Of a stretch of DNA of 64,000 nucleotides, positions 34,288 to 44,376 are shown one piece after another (the first letter of the stretch is position 1; each line of letters starts with the position of its first letter). The notes under the pieces were generated by a model. The model was not told the DNA's origin and searched no databases. It saw only the letters and a list, made by a program, of their open reading frames with translations. This DNA is from Metarhizobium sp017305935 (GTDB lineage: Bacteria; Pseudomonadota; Alphaproteobacteria; Rhizobiales; Rhizobiaceae): NCBI RefSeq assembly GCF_029601685.1, contig NZ_JARRIR010000008.1, forward strand, positions 248,001 through 312,000. The letters run 5' to 3'. The translations under genes and the position numbers were made by a program.

Positions 34288-37269
34288 TTACTTGGAGACC
34301 AGGCAGGTGCCGCCGGCCGCGCGATATTTGACGCAGAGGGCCGCCGCCGCATCCTTCGAGCCGACCGGGACACGCACGCGGTAGAATGTGCCCTTCCCGG
34401 AAATCTCGGCTTTCTTGATTTCGTAGCCACGACCGCCGATCAGGCTGCCAAACTTCGAGGACAGACTGGAATAGGACTTCTTGGCTTCCGCTTCAGACGG
34501 CAGCGACGCAATCTGCATGACGTAACCGCCGGGCGCTGCCGCCGATGCAACCTGCTGCTCGGCGGCAGCGGGCTGTTCCTCGGCCGGCTTGCGCACCGTC
34601 CCGCGCTCCGTGACCGTGCCGACGACGTTGACCGGCTGGTCGGCCGGGCGGCTGGCGGGAACGGGGGCGGCGGATGCTGACGGCGCCTCGACCTTCGTCG
34701 TGCGCACGGTGCGCAGCGGCGGATCGGCCTGGTTTGTCGCGCCCGACTGGTCATCGGACGACGAATCGATGACGGAGGCGATATCCGCCAGCTTCTGCGC
34801 GTCCGCAGCAGGTGTCGCCAGCGCCGGCTTCATCTCGGTCGGCGCGGCGGAGGCTTGTGCCGGCTCGGTGGTTTCGCGGGCGACCAGCGTGCCATCGGCC
34901 TTGACGACCATGGTGCGGACCTTGCGCGGCGAGACGGCCGCGCCGGAGCCGTCGGCGGTCGGCTTGTCGGTCTTGGCCGCCGCCGGCTGGTCGTCGGCAA
35001 GCAGGCGGGCATCCTCGGTCTCGCCGACCGGTGTCTGCATGTTGGCGATCGCATCCTCGCCGCTATCCATCGGCAGGGATTCAGGACCGAGCGTACGCTG
35101 CACGACATCGACCGGCTCTTCCGTCGAAGACAGCAGCGAATCCTGCTTCGGCTGTTCCGTGGCATTGCCGGCGACGCGGTCATAGACCGCCTTGTCCTGG
35201 TTCGGCACGGTCTTGCCGCCGGGATTTTCCGGCACGACCTTGATCGGATCCGTGTCGGCGGCGATGACGCGCGGACCGGTGGACGATGATCCGGCCGAAC
35301 CGCCGCCCGGCGCGAAGAACAACGTATAGGCGCCGGCCAGGCCGGCCATGCCGATCACCGCGGCAGCAACGCCAACGATGAGTCCACGCGACAACCGGCG
35401 CGGACGCGCCGTTTCCGGCGCGGCATAGCTCATGCCCGGGCCGAGAATCATCGGCTGAGCATGGTCGCCTTCAGCCATTGGCTCGCCCATGGCGCGGCGG
35501 AAATCCTCCTCCAGCGCCCGTTCGAACTCGTCGAATTCATCGATGGCCGCCTTGCCGTTTTCGAAACGCTGCGGATCCTTGGTGTCGAGAGCCACCGCAG
35601 ACGCCGCAACCGGTTCGCTCTCGACCGACTTGATCGGCGCGAAAAGGTTGGCCATCTCGGCATCGATGTCGAGATCGTATTCCGGCTCCGGCGCGATCGT
35701 TTCTTCCGGCTCGACAGCCGGCAGCGACGGCACGTCCAGATGCGGCACGACTTCCAGATGCTCCTCGGCATCGGCGATCAGCGCGGGATCGAAAGGCAGT
35801 TCGCCATCGTCGGGCATTGCTGCCGGCGCCGCCTTCACAGATGCAGCCGCGACAACAGGAGCCGCCGGTGCCGGAGCGACCGGGGCCACGGGCGCGGAAA
35901 CGACCGGCGCCTGCATGACCAGTGGCGGAACGAAGCTGGCACGCGCCGGCTGTGGCGCGGCCGGTTCCGGCGCACGGGTCGGCTTGGGCTCCGGCGCTAC
36001 CGGCGGCGGCTCGTCGAAATTCATGTCGGCGAGTTCAAGCTCGATATTGTCGAAATCGAACTCGAAGGCCGGATCGATCGTGGCGGCCGCCTGCGGCTCG
36101 ATCACGGGCTTTTCAAAACGGGTTGCGGCGGATTTGGGCTCGGCCATCACATCCGGCATCAGCGACGCCGAAGGCGCGACGGCCGGGCTTTCCGGAACCG
36201 GAAAACGGGAGACGTCGTCCAGCAACGCGTCGGAGCTTATGTCCTTGGCGGAGCGGAGACCGCCCTGGGGCATCTGCGGCGCATCCGGCTCGCTGATCAC
36301 GCTGGTCAATTCTTCCGCCAGACGATCCCACTCGATGGCGGGCTCGTCGAAATGCGGCTCGCGCTGGGCAGAGGCCCGTGCGCTTTCCTCCCGCACATTG
36401 CGGGCGATCGGTTCGATGACCGGTGCGGCGGGCACTGGCGCAGCCGCCTCCGGCCGCGCGACCGGTTCGACGGCTACGGCCGGCTGCAGGTTCGAACGCT
36501 GGATATTGAAATTCGTGGCAAGAGACCGGAAGCGCGGCGCTGGCGGCGCGACGGGTTCGGCAGCGACCGGTTCTTCGATCACGGGCGCCGTTGCCGGCTC
36601 GGTATCGACCGAGTGGCCGACCGCCATTTCCAGCTCGCTGGCGAGATCGAATTCGAAGGCATCGACAGCCGGCGCGGCTTCGGCAGCGGGCTGCTCGGCC
36701 GGCACATCCAGCTCGAACGGGGGATCGAAGCTGTAGGAACGGGCGGCAAAGGCCGGCGCCTGGCGGGCCTCGATCGGCTCGGGCTCGACAGACACGGTTT
36801 CCGGCTCGATCGCCTCGATGAAGGATGACGCCTCGGCAAAGACTTCGGCCTGCGGCAACTCAGCCGGCTGCTGCTGATCGTCCAGCGTCAGCTCCGGCTC
36901 GCGGCGCTCGGCAACAGACGGCTCAGGCCGTGCATCGGCCATTTCCGGCGCGACATTGAGGCGGGCCTCGTCCCGCTCCGGCGCAGTATTGTCGTTGCGC
37001 GGCGAATCGAACATCTCGAATTCGCGCAGCAACTCGTCTTCGAGATTGAAGATCGGATGCTGCGGCCGGGGTGCAGCCGCCTCAAGTTCCGGCTCGCGGA
37101 GCTTTTCCACGGGCCGAATGTTGACGAAGGAAGGATCTCGCCTCTGAGTGTTCGCGGCAACCGGCTTCGGTTCAAAACCAACGATGCGGGCGAGTTCAGC
37201 CAACGGGTCGTCGTCCGCAAATACATCCGGACCCTTCGCCCCACTACGCGCAAATTGTTTCTCTGCCAT
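34288..37269 (-). CDS. SPOR-domain cell envelope protein (993 aa)
   Basis: Large single-pass membrane protein. About 625 residues of Pro/Ala/Glu-rich, probably disordered cytoplasmic region precede one helix (SRGLIVGVAAAVIGMAGLAG, about 627-650). A periplasmic linker of about 260 residues follows, and the C-terminus is a SPOR domain (GYVMQIASLPSEAEAKKSYS to GGTCLVSK), which binds denuded septal glycan. Likely a division-site protein. It lies 60 bases after argS on the same strand; the argS-SPOR-nagZ-scpAB order is common in Alphaproteobacteria. Repetitive composition makes antisense frames long. Confidence 0.9.
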   Translation of the reverse strand: MAEKQFARSGAKGPDVFADDDPLAELARIVGFEPKPVAANTQRRDPSFVNIRPVEKLREPELEAAAPRPQHPIFNLEDELLREFEMFDSPRNDNTAPERDEARLNVAPEMADARPEPSVAERREPELTLDDQQQPAELPQAEVFAEASSFIEAIEPETVSVEPEPIEARQAPAFAARSYSFDPPFELDVPAEQPAAEAAPAVDAFEFDLASELEMAVGHSVDTEPATAPVIEEPVAAEPVAPPAPRFRSLATNFNIQRSNLQPAVAVEPVARPEAAAPVPAAPVIEPIARNVREESARASAQREPHFDEPAIEWDRLAEELTSVISEPDAPQMPQGGLRSAKDISSDALLDDVSRFPVPESPAVAPSASLMPDVMAEPKSAATRFEKPVIEPQAAATIDPAFEFDFDNIELELADMNFDEPPPVAPEPKPTRAPEPAAPQPARASFVPPLVMQAPVVSAPVAPVAPAPAAPVVAAASVKAAPAAMPDDGELPFDPALIADAEEHLEVVPHLDVPSLPAVEPEETIAPEPEYDLDIDAEMANLFAPIKSVESEPVAASAVALDTKDPQRFENGKAAIDEFDEFERALEEDFRRAMGEPMAEGDHAQPMILGPGMSYAAPETARPRRLSRGLIVGVAAAVIGMAGLAGAYTLFFAPGGGSAGSSSTGPRVIAADTDPIKVVPENPGGKTVPNQDKAVYDRVAGNATEQPKQDSLLSSTEEPVDVVQRTLGPESLPMDSGEDAIANMQTPVGETEDARLLADDQPAAAKTDKPTADGSGAAVSPRKVRTMVVKADGTLVARETTEPAQASAAPTEMKPALATPAADAQKLADIASVIDSSSDDQSGATNQADPPLRTVRTTKVEAPSASAAPVPASRPADQPVNVVGTVTERGTVRKPAEEQPAAAEQQVASAAAPGGYVMQIASLPSEAEAKKSYSSLSSKFGSLIGGRGYEIKKAEISGKGTFYRVRVPVGSKDAAAALCVKYRAAGGTCLVSK

Positions 37270-37329
37270 TACGCTCCACTCACACTGACACGAACCTGTT
37301 GCCAGCGCATTGTGGGGAAATGGTGACGT

Positions 37330-39090
37330 TTAGCGCATCTCGTCCGGTGCATCCGTCCCGGTAATACCAAGACCGGACTTCAAAACCGACGCGACCGCAT
37401 TCACCAACCCAAGTCTGGCAATGCTCAATTCTCTGTCGTTATCGTTAATAAACCGTAACTCTGGCATATCCTTACCCTTATTCCAGTGTCCGTGGAAGGC
37501 GCTGGCCAGATCATACAGGTAAAACGCGATGCGATGCGGCTCCTGCGCGACCGAGGCGGCCTCGACCACGCGCGGATATTCGGCGAGCTTGGCGATGAGC
37601 TGCAGCTCGTTCGGATCGCCGATTCGGCCACGCACCGCGGAGGCGAGATCGAGCGACGCGGTATCGAGATCCGGAAACGCCTCGCGGGCTTGGCGGAACA
37701 CCGACATGCAGCGCGCATGCGCATACTGCACGTAGAATACCGGATTATCCTTGGAGTGCTCGGTCACCTTGGCGAAGTCGAAATCGAGCGGCTCGGAGCT
37801 TTTCCGGTAGAGCATCATGAAGCGCACCGCATCGCGGCCGACTTCCTCGACCACCTCGCGCAGCGTCACGAAGTCGCCGGAGCGCTTCGACATCTTCACC
37901 GGCTCGCCGTCACGGAACAGTTTTACCAGTTGGCACAGCAGAACCGTCAGCTTCGCCTTGCCGCCCGAAACGGCGCGCGCCACGGCTTCCAGCCGCTTGA
38001 CGTAGCCGCCATGGTCGGCGCCGAGCACATAGATCATCTCATCGAAGCCACGGTCGTACTTGTCCTTGAAGTAGGCGACGTCGCCGGCGAAATAGGTATA
38101 GCTGCCGTCCGACTTGATCAGCGGCCGGTCGATGTCATCACCGACTTCGGTCGAGCGGAACAGCGTCTGCTCGCGGTCTTCCCAGTCTTCCGGCGGCTGG
38201 CCCTTCGGCGGCGGCAGAGCGCCCTTGTAGACGTGGCCCTTGAAGGTCAGGTCGTTGATCGCCGACAGGATCGGGCCGCCATTGCCGGCATGCAGGGTGC
38301 GCTCGGAGAAGAACACGTCGTGATGGACGTTCAGCGCTTCGAGATCGGAGCGGATCATCGCCATCATCGCGTCGATGGCGCGGTCCTTGACCAGCGGCAG
38401 CCACTTGTCTTCCGGCATGGCGCGCAGCGACGAGCCGAATTCCTGCACCAACGCCTGCCCCACGGGCACGAGGTAGTCCCCTGGATAAAGACCGGCCGGG
38501 ATCTCGCCCACCTGCTCGCCCAGCGCCTCGCGATAGCGCAGGAACACCGAGCGGGCCAGCACGTCGACCTGCGAGCCGGCGTCGTTGATGTAATATTCCT
38601 TGGTCACGGTATAGCCGGCGAAGGCCATGAGGTTGGCCAGCGCATCGCCGACGACGGCGCCGCGGCAATGGCCGACATGCATCGGGCCGGTCGGGTTGGC
38701 TGAGACGTATTCGACGTTCACCTTGCGGCCCTTGCCCATCGGCGAGCGGCCGAAATCGACGCCGCCGGCGATGATCGCGGCCAGCACGTCCTGCCAATAG
38801 CCGACGCCGAGGCGGATGTTGATGAAACCGGGGCCGGCGACGGAAACGTCCGCCACATCCGGGTCGCGCTTCAACTCCGCGGCGATGATATCGGCCAGCG
38901 CCCGCGGGTTGGTGCCGAGCGGCTTGGCCAGAACCATGGCCGCATTGGTTGCGACGTCGCCATGGCTCGGGTCGCGAGGCGCTTCCACCGTGATGCGTCC
39001 GAAATCGAGTTCAGATCGCTTTTCCTTCACGATGTCAATCGCTTCCAAAGCGGCCTTAATTCTCTTCTCGAAATCGGTAAACAGGTTCAT
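37330..39090 (-). CDS. argS: Arginyl-tRNA synthetase (586 aa)
   Basis: Class I synthetase. HIGH motif is GPMHVGHCRGAVVGDAL and the KMSK loop is VKMSKRSGDFVTL. The N-terminal Add-1 domain and C-terminal DALR anticodon domain are present. ATG at 39090 (MNLFTDFEKRI) is the family start; a longer frame to 39210 runs into dgt. Confidence 0.97.
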   Translation of the reverse strand: MNLFTDFEKRIKAALEAIDIVKEKRSELDFGRITVEAPRDPSHGDVATNAAMVLAKPLGTNPRALADIIAAELKRDPDVADVSVAGPGFINIRLGVGYWQDVLAAIIAGGVDFGRSPMGKGRKVNVEYVSANPTGPMHVGHCRGAVVGDALANLMAFAGYTVTKEYYINDAGSQVDVLARSVFLRYREALGEQVGEIPAGLYPGDYLVPVGQALVQEFGSSLRAMPEDKWLPLVKDRAIDAMMAMIRSDLEALNVHHDVFFSERTLHAGNGGPILSAINDLTFKGHVYKGALPPPKGQPPEDWEDREQTLFRSTEVGDDIDRPLIKSDGSYTYFAGDVAYFKDKYDRGFDEMIYVLGADHGGYVKRLEAVARAVSGGKAKLTVLLCQLVKLFRDGEPVKMSKRSGDFVTLREVVEEVGRDAVRFMMLYRKSSEPLDFDFAKVTEHSKDNPVFYVQYAHARCMSVFRQAREAFPDLDTASLDLASAVRGRIGDPNELQLIAKLAEYPRVVEAASVAQEPHRIAFYLYDLASAFHGHWNKGKDMPELRFINDNDRELSIARLGLVNAVASVLKSGLGITGTDAPDEMR

Positions 39091-39157
39091 GATCTTGTCC
39101 ACTTGCAATTGACGCATCGTGACGGCAGGCTGGGCTGCCTGCAATTCCCGGGGCTGC

Positions 39158-40375
39158 CTATCGCAAATCGGGTGTATGGTCAAACAGGCGGGTATGGGTG
39201 TTGATCGCATAAGTGTCGGTCATGCCCGCCAGATAGTCACCGACATGGCGCGCGCGCGCCGCCGGGCCGAGTTGCGGAATGCAATCCACCCAGTAATGCC
39301 CCTGCATCAATTGCGGGTCTTCCATATAGGCATGGAACAGATCCGTGACGATCCGGGCGGCATTGGCGCGGATGCGCATGATATCGGGATGGCGATAGAT
39401 GCGCTTGAACAGCATCGCCTTGATCTGCCGGTCGGTCTCGGCCATCTTTTCCGAGAAGGTGGCGATTGCCCGGTCGGCACTGCGGATATCCTGTGCCGAT
39501 TGCGGATCGATCTCCTTGAGCCGCTCCTGCGAAACAGCGATGACATCCTCGACCATGCGTGTGATCTGCCGGCGCATGATCTCATGGGTGAAGCGGCTGT
39601 CCTCCAGATACGGATAACGCGCCCGCACCTCGGCCATCAGCCCGGCGAGGAAGGGAATTTCCTCCAACATCTCGAAGGTCAGGTAGCCGGAGCGCAACCC
39701 GTCGTCGATGTCATGGGTGTTGTAGGCGATGTCGTCGGCAATCGCCGCCACCTGAGCCTCCAGGCTGGCGAAGCTCGCCAGTTCCAGATCGTGGATCTCG
39801 CAATAATCGAGGATCGGCTGCGGCACCGGCCCGCGCGTGCCCTCTCCATCCGCCGTCAGCAGCGGACCGTTGTGCTTGACTAGGCCTTCGAGGCTTTCCC
39901 AGGTGAGGTTCAGCCCGTCGAATTCTGCATAACGCCGCTCCAACTTGGTGACGATGCGCAGCGACTGGGCGTTGTGGTCGAAGCCACCGTAGTCCTTGAG
40001 CATGTCATGCAGCGCGTCCTCGCCGGTATGGCCGAAGGGCGTGTGGCCGAAATCATGGACCAGCGCCACACCTTCGGCCAGATCCTCATCCACCTTCAGG
40101 GCACGCGCCAAGGCGCGGGCGATCTGCGCCACCTCGATGGTGTGGGTCAGCCGGGTGCGATAATGGTCGCCGTCGGGGCCGATGAACACCTGCGTCTTGT
40201 GTTTCAGGCGGCGGAAGGCAGTCGTATGAACGATGCGGTCGCGGTCGCGCTGGAAATCGGATCGCGTCAGGCTGCCCGTTTCCGGATAGAGCCGTCCCCG
40301 GCTGGTCCATGGATCGGCCGCATAGACCGCCCGCGCACCTGCCCCGAACCCCAGTGCATGTTCATCGATCGTCAT
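39158..40375 (-). CDS. dgt: dGTPase-like HD-domain triphosphohydrolase (405 aa)
   Basis: HD-domain nucleotide triphosphohydrolase. Metal ligands are in RLTHTIEVAQIA and VHDFGHTPFGHTGEDAL, and a later D in AIADDIAYNTHD. The length and RDRDRIVHTTAFRRLKHKTQ motif fit the deoxyguanosinetriphosphate triphosphohydrolase-like family, which hydrolyses dNTPs. ATG at 40375. Upstream of argS, divergent from erpA, a standard alphaproteobacterial order. Confidence 0.94.
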   Translation of the reverse strand: MTIDEHALGFGAGARAVYAADPWTSRGRLYPETGSLTRSDFQRDRDRIVHTTAFRRLKHKTQVFIGPDGDHYRTRLTHTIEVAQIARALARALKVDEDLAEGVALVHDFGHTPFGHTGEDALHDMLKDYGGFDHNAQSLRIVTKLERRYAEFDGLNLTWESLEGLVKHNGPLLTADGEGTRGPVPQPILDYCEIHDLELASFASLEAQVAAIADDIAYNTHDIDDGLRSGYLTFEMLEEIPFLAGLMAEVRARYPYLEDSRFTHEIMRRQITRMVEDVIAVSQERLKEIDPQSAQDIRSADRAIATFSEKMAETDRQIKAMLFKRIYRHPDIMRIRANAARIVTDLFHAYMEDPQLMQGHYWVDCIPQLGPAARARHVGDYLAGMTDTYAINTHTRLFDHTPDLR

Positions 40376-40581
40376 CGTTCTTCCTGTCCGGGCCTTGCCG
40401 CCCATTGACGTCCGCGCGCCCTGTTCATACCTATACCATCGAGAGCGGCAGGCGCGGACCCATTTCGCTGTCGTCAGCGGCGCCGGACACGGCACGGTTG
40501 ACGAAGAGAATATATAGGTCGGCGGCTTGCGCGAACCAAGACAGATCATCTCTCCGGACCTTGACCCCGGCAGGAGGCAAA

Positions 40582-40917
40582 ATGAGCACCGAAACCGTTA
40601 CCCTTTCCGACTCCGCGGCGAAGCGAATCGCCGCCATCCTGACCACCGAGGCCGGCAAGAACGCCATGCGCGTCTCCGTCGAGGGCGGCGGCTGTTCGGG
40701 TTTTTCCTACAAGTTCGACCTGATCGACACGCCCGCCGCCGATGACGATCTCGTCATCGAGAAGAACGCTGCCACCGTGTTCATCGACAGCATGTCGCTG
40801 ATCTACATGGCCGGCTCCGAGATCGATTTCGTCGACAACCTGCTGGGCCAGTCCTTCCAGATCAAGAACCCGAACGCGGTGGCAAGCTGCGGCTGCGGCA
40901 CCAGTTTTTCCGTCTGA
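40582..40917 (+). CDS. erpA: Iron-sulfur insertion protein ErpA (111 aa)
   Basis: A-type Fe-S carrier. The three cysteines are in GGGCSGFSY and ASCGCGTSFSV. AGGAGG lies seven bases before the ATG at 40582. It is separate from the suf operon and divergent from dgt. A-type carriers deliver clusters to specific apoproteins; ErpA is usually the essential one. Confidence 0.95.
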   Translation: MSTETVTLSDSAAKRIAAILTTEAGKNAMRVSVEGGGCSGFSYKFDLIDTPAADDDLVIEKNAATVFIDSMSLIYMAGSEIDFVDNLLGQSFQIKNPNAVASCGCGTSFSV

Positions 40918-40944
40918 CGCCATCCCGTCATCCCCAGCCAATCG

Positions 40945-40975
40945 GGCCGTAGCACACCGCTGCGGCCGTTTTCTT
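40945..40975 (+). terminator. Terminator of erpA
   Basis: GGCCGTAGC pairs with GCTGCGGCC (one T-G wobble) around ACACC, followed by GTTTTCTT. Confidence 0.8.
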
Positions 40976-41030
40976 ATGGCAAAGCGACCTGCTTCGGCTA
41001 TGAAAGGAAAAAGCTTGAGGATTGGTCGCC

Positions 41031-41822
41031 ATGAAGATTGCCACCTGGAACATCAACGGCGTACGCGCCCGCATCGACAATCTCTGCGCCTGGCTGCAAA
41101 CCTCCAATCCCGACATCGCCTGCCTGCAGGAAATCAAGACCGTCGACGAGGGTTTTCCGCGCGAGTCGATCGAGGCGCTCGGCTATCATGTCGAGACCCA
41201 TGGCCAGAAGGGTTTCAACGGCGTGGCGCTGCTCTCGAAGATCCGCCCGGACGAGGTCAATCGCGGCCTGCCGGGCGATGACGCCGACGAGCAGTCGCGT
41301 TTCATCGAGGGCGTGTTTTCCGTGCCGACCGGCGTCGTCCGTGTCGTCTCGCTCTACCTGCCGAACGGCAATCCGCCCGACGATCCGGTGAAATACCCCT
41401 ACAAGCTCGCCTGGATGGAACGGCTGCAGGCCTATGCCGTCGAGCGGCTGGCGCTGGAGGAGCCGCTGATTCTCGCCGGCGACTACAACGTCATCCCTGA
41501 GCCGCATGATTGCCACGACCCCGCCGTCTGGGCCGGCGACGCCCTGTTCCTGCCGCAGACTCGGGCTGCCTTCCGGCGGCTGGAAAACATCGGCCTGCTC
41601 GACGCCGTGCGCGCCACGACGGACGCCACCAAGCTCTACACCTTCTGGGACTACCAGGCTGGCGCCTGGCAGAAAAACAACGGCATCCGCATCGATCACC
41701 TGATGCTGTCGCCGGAGGCGGCCAACCGTCTGCTCTCGACCTCGATCGAAAAGCATGTACGCGCCTGGGAAAAGCCATCCGACCATGTTCCGGTCGTCGG
41801 CCACTTCGATTTCACGGCTTGA
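41031..41822 (+). CDS. xth: Exodeoxyribonuclease III (263 aa)
   Basis: AP endonuclease and 3'-5' exonuclease of the EEP fold. Motifs: TWNINGVRAR, CLQEIKTVD (catalytic Glu), AGDYNVIPEPHD and the C-terminal SDHVPVVGHF. GAGGATTGGTCGCC precedes the ATG at 41031. Convergent with exoR, with 35 bases between and a GC-rich hairpin (41833-41853). Confidence 0.96.
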   Translation: MKIATWNINGVRARIDNLCAWLQTSNPDIACLQEIKTVDEGFPRESIEALGYHVETHGQKGFNGVALLSKIRPDEVNRGLPGDDADEQSRFIEGVFSVPTGVVRVVSLYLPNGNPPDDPVKYPYKLAWMERLQAYAVERLALEEPLILAGDYNVIPEPHDCHDPAVWAGDALFLPQTRAAFRRLENIGLLDAVRATTDATKLYTFWDYQAGAWQKNNGIRIDHLMLSPEAANRLLSTSIEKHVRAWEKPSDHVPVVGHFDFTA

Positions 41823-41857
41823 TTATTCGATAAGCCGCTCGCGACGGGCGGCTGACC

Positions 41858-42655
41858 TCACTCGACCTCGGCGGAGGCGAGATTATGGGCGCGCTGGATG
41901 GCACCGCGGCGATCCTTTTCGGTCGCCATCGAGAAGGCTTCTTCCTGTAAAGACTGCATCCAGGCGCAATCTTCCGGATGACACTTATCGAGCGCGGCGG
42001 TCATGAAGGCAAGGCCACGCACCGACTGCCCCTCCTGGAACAGGATGTTGCCAAATACGGCCATGGCGCCGGCATGGCCATTCTTGCGCGCCGCGTTCAG
42101 CCATTTCTTGGCCTGCTGCACATTCGGCTTGCCGCCATCGCCTTCGAGAATCATCTTGGCGAGTTGGAACTGGGCTTCAGCGACGCCAAAGGTGGAGGCC
42201 GCCTGAAAATAGAGCTGGCGCGCCTGTGACAGGTCGACCTGCACCGGGCTGCCGGGAATGCCGAACTGGTAATAATGCGCCAGCGCCATCAGCGCGTTGA
42301 TGAAGAAGCCGGTGTCTTCCGAGCCCGGCTCGACACCCTGGTTGGCGATCTCGCTGTAGATCTTGAAGGCTTCGAAATCGTTGCGCGCCACGCCGTCGCC
42401 GTCGGCATACATGTTGGCCAGCGCCCAGCGCGAGCCGGTATGTCCCTTCTCGGCGGCATAACGATAGGCCTCGATGGCCTCCTGCTTCTGGCCGTTCTTG
42501 TAGGCCTTGAAGCCGAACTTGAAGAGGTCGAACGGACCGGAATCCTTGTTGACCTCGGTCTTGATGTCGAAGGCATGGCCCTGGCTGGTTCCCGCCAGGG
42601 CAATCGCCAGCCCCATCATGACGGCTCTTACGGATCGATACTCAAACATCAGCAT
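41858..42655 (-). CDS. exoR: Periplasmic exopolysaccharide negative regulator ExoR (265 aa)
   Basis: Sel1-repeat protein with a signal peptide (MLMFEYRSVRAVMMGLAIAL) ending near GTSQGHAFD. Sel1 repeats run through residues about 55-235: AIEAYRYAAEKGHTGSRWAL, ANMYADGDGVARNDFEAFKI and AKKWLNAARKNGHAGAMAVF. The sequence resembles rhizobial ExoR, which binds the sensor ExoS in the periplasm and holds the ExoS-ChvI system off; acid-induced loss of ExoR turns on exopolysaccharide and related genes. ATG at 42655 or 42649. It is monocistronic and convergent with xth. Confidence 0.92.
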   Translation of the reverse strand: MLMFEYRSVRAVMMGLAIALAGTSQGHAFDIKTEVNKDSGPFDLFKFGFKAYKNGQKQEAIEAYRYAAEKGHTGSRWALANMYADGDGVARNDFEAFKIYSEIANQGVEPGSEDTGFFINALMALAHYYQFGIPGSPVQVDLSQARQLYFQAASTFGVAEAQFQLAKMILEGDGGKPNVQQAKKWLNAARKNGHAGAMAVFGNILFQEGQSVRGLAFMTAALDKCHPEDCAWMQSLQEEAFSMATEKDRRGAIQRAHNLASAEVE

Positions 42656-43185
42656 GACGGCACTGTTCTTTCGCTCCGCTCGCCAGACAGTCCGTTGAAG
42701 CGGACGGGGTTCGAGCCGGTATATAAGTGGGGGGAACGATCGGTCGCCATCGGCGCTTTTGCCGGAATGACGCCTCGTTCCGAACTGTAAAGACAAGCAT
42801 AGAAGCGCATTTGGACGACACTGAGGCCCGCACCCGCGGCACGCGATTTCCCGCTCCGGAAATCTGCCCCACCCTCAAACACATCAACGTGAGTGGATAA
42901 GGTCATGGCGGAAAAGAAAGCCGCATTCCGCCCGAAATGGTTAACGGGCATGCTCCGCCGCGTCCGCCTTGGATGGAAAGAATTCGACTGCCTTTTTATC
43001 ATTTTGCCCAAAAATGCATCTGCCCGCTTGAAACTGTCCCCATCGCTGCGCTCAGTTTGTGGCGGGAAATGGACAGAATTACCCCCTGCCTCTGATACAT
43101 GATCTCTTGAAAAATACTGTTGCGGAATCATCACAGAACCGTGATGCCCATCCGCCGCCGCCGTTTGGCATGGCTTAACGGAGCG
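42656..43185. other. Long intergenic region upstream of exoR
   Basis: About 530 bases between the exoR start and the OMP gene end. It should contain the exoR promoter and leader on the minus strand. I find no gene with a ribosome site and recognisable product; a minus-strand frame (42649-43212) has unusual composition. The hairpin at its far end belongs to the OMP gene. Confidence 0.45.
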
Positions 43186-43212
43186 TTGCTGCGGAGAGGC
43201 TATCCGCAGCAA
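43186..43212 (-). terminator. Hairpin after the FadL-like gene
   Basis: TTGCTGCGGA pairs perfectly with TCCGCAGCAA around seven bases. The T run is poor on either strand, so termination strength is uncertain. Confidence 0.6.
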
Positions 43213-43227
43213 TATTCATTGTCAGGA

Positions 43228-44376
43228 TTAAAACTTTATTGCATAGGACGTAGTGACTCCGAGGCCCCAATCTCCGCCTACGGTTGCATCGAGTGTAGCG
43301 CTACGCGCGATACTCTGCATGCCCGCCGTCATATAGGACAAACCGGCGCCGATCTGAAAGTTTCCGATATCGGTCTTGAGTTGTGCGCCCGCCCCCAGCG
43401 TCCATGTGTCGGTCAACACATCCGCACCTGTGCTGACGCCCCTGTCCCAGGTGAGGCTGACGAGGCCGGCAAGCTTTTCGGTGAAGCTATGGGCCAGACC
43501 GCCCTGGATGGTCCACCCGTCCCGAAAATTGAAATCCCGGTGCTGCGGCCCGAAACCGGTAACGACATAGTCCAACGACGGCAGCACGCTCCAGTCAGTC
43601 CACTTGACCGAGCCGAAAGCGAGCCAGTCCTCGGCGACGCCGCTGCGCAAGCTGATCTCCAGCGATTGCGGCAACGTTCCACCGCCATGGGCGAAGACGG
43701 TATAGCCGGCCGGCACGCCATATCGCGCCGCCGCCAGTGGCGAGGCCGTGAACGTGCCGTCGCCTTCGTGATCGACGGCCGAGCGGTAGAGAAGCTGCGC
43801 CCGCAACGCGTAGTCGGGAATCTCATAGGCCGCGCCAAGGCGATAGCCATAGGCCTCGTCATCGCCGAGGTGTAGCGTGCCGAGCAGCGACTGGTCCTTG
43901 TAATCGATGCTTTGCAGGAAGACGCCGCCGACAAGCACGAGATTGCCCGGCCCGGCCGGCAGCTTGACGGCACAGGTGGCGCCGTATTCGTCCGACCTCA
44001 GATGCGAGGCGATCGAGCCATCGCGGCCGGCAAGAAGCTGCGCCCGCTGGGTCTGCGCCCCGGTTTCCAGCGATGCGCCGTAAGGCTCGGTATAAGTTAG
44101 CGCGCAGGAGGAGGCATCATTGATGCCGATCTTCACCGCGAGACCCGGCACCCAGTAACTGCCGGTCATGCTGCCATCCGAAACCGGACGGCCGGACACA
44201 GTCTCATAGGCACGCGACGGCGCCACATAGGTCGATCCACCCTGCAGCACCACCCGGCCATCCTCATAAAGAATATCGGTATTCGCCGTGCCACGCGAAA
44301 AACCGCCGGCATGCGCCGCTCCCGCCGCGGCTATCGTCAAGACGATGGCGGCCCAACCCTTGAATGTCATATGCAT
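43228..44376 (-). CDS. FadL/OmpP1-family outer-membrane protein (382 aa)
   Basis: Exported beta-barrel protein. The signal peptide is about the first 23 residues (WAAIVLTIAAAGAAHAGGFS). The mature start GGFSRGTANTDILYEDG fits the FadL/OmpP1 family of hydrophobic-compound transporters, and the chain ends in the aromatic residue (SYAIKF) needed for barrel insertion. Many alternating hydrophobic strands. Substrate may be long-chain fatty acids or aromatics; no neighbour specifies it. GGGGAACGG precedes the ATG at 44376. Confidence 0.88.
   Translation of the reverse strand: MHMTFKGWAAIVLTIAAAGAAHAGGFSRGTANTDILYEDGRVVLQGGSTYVAPSRAYETVSGRPVSDGSMTGSYWVPGLAVKIGINDASSCALTYTEPYGASLETGAQTQRAQLLAGRDGSIASHLRSDEYGATCAVKLPAGPGNLVLVGGVFLQSIDYKDQSLLGTLHLGDDEAYGYRLGAAYEIPDYALRAQLLYRSAVDHEGDGTFTASPLAAARYGVPAGYTVFAHGGGTLPQSLEISLRSGVAEDWLAFGSVKWTDWSVLPSLDYVVTGFGPQHRDFNFRDGWTIQGGLAHSFTEKLAGLVSLTWDRGVSTGADVLTDTWTLGAGAQLKTDIGNFQIGAGLSYMTAGMQSIARSATLDATVGGDWGLGVTTSYAIKF

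Noticed and set aside
42649..43212. Minus-strand frame of 187 codons upstream of exoR
   Set aside because: It covers the exoR promoter, has no ribosome site and an uneven composition.
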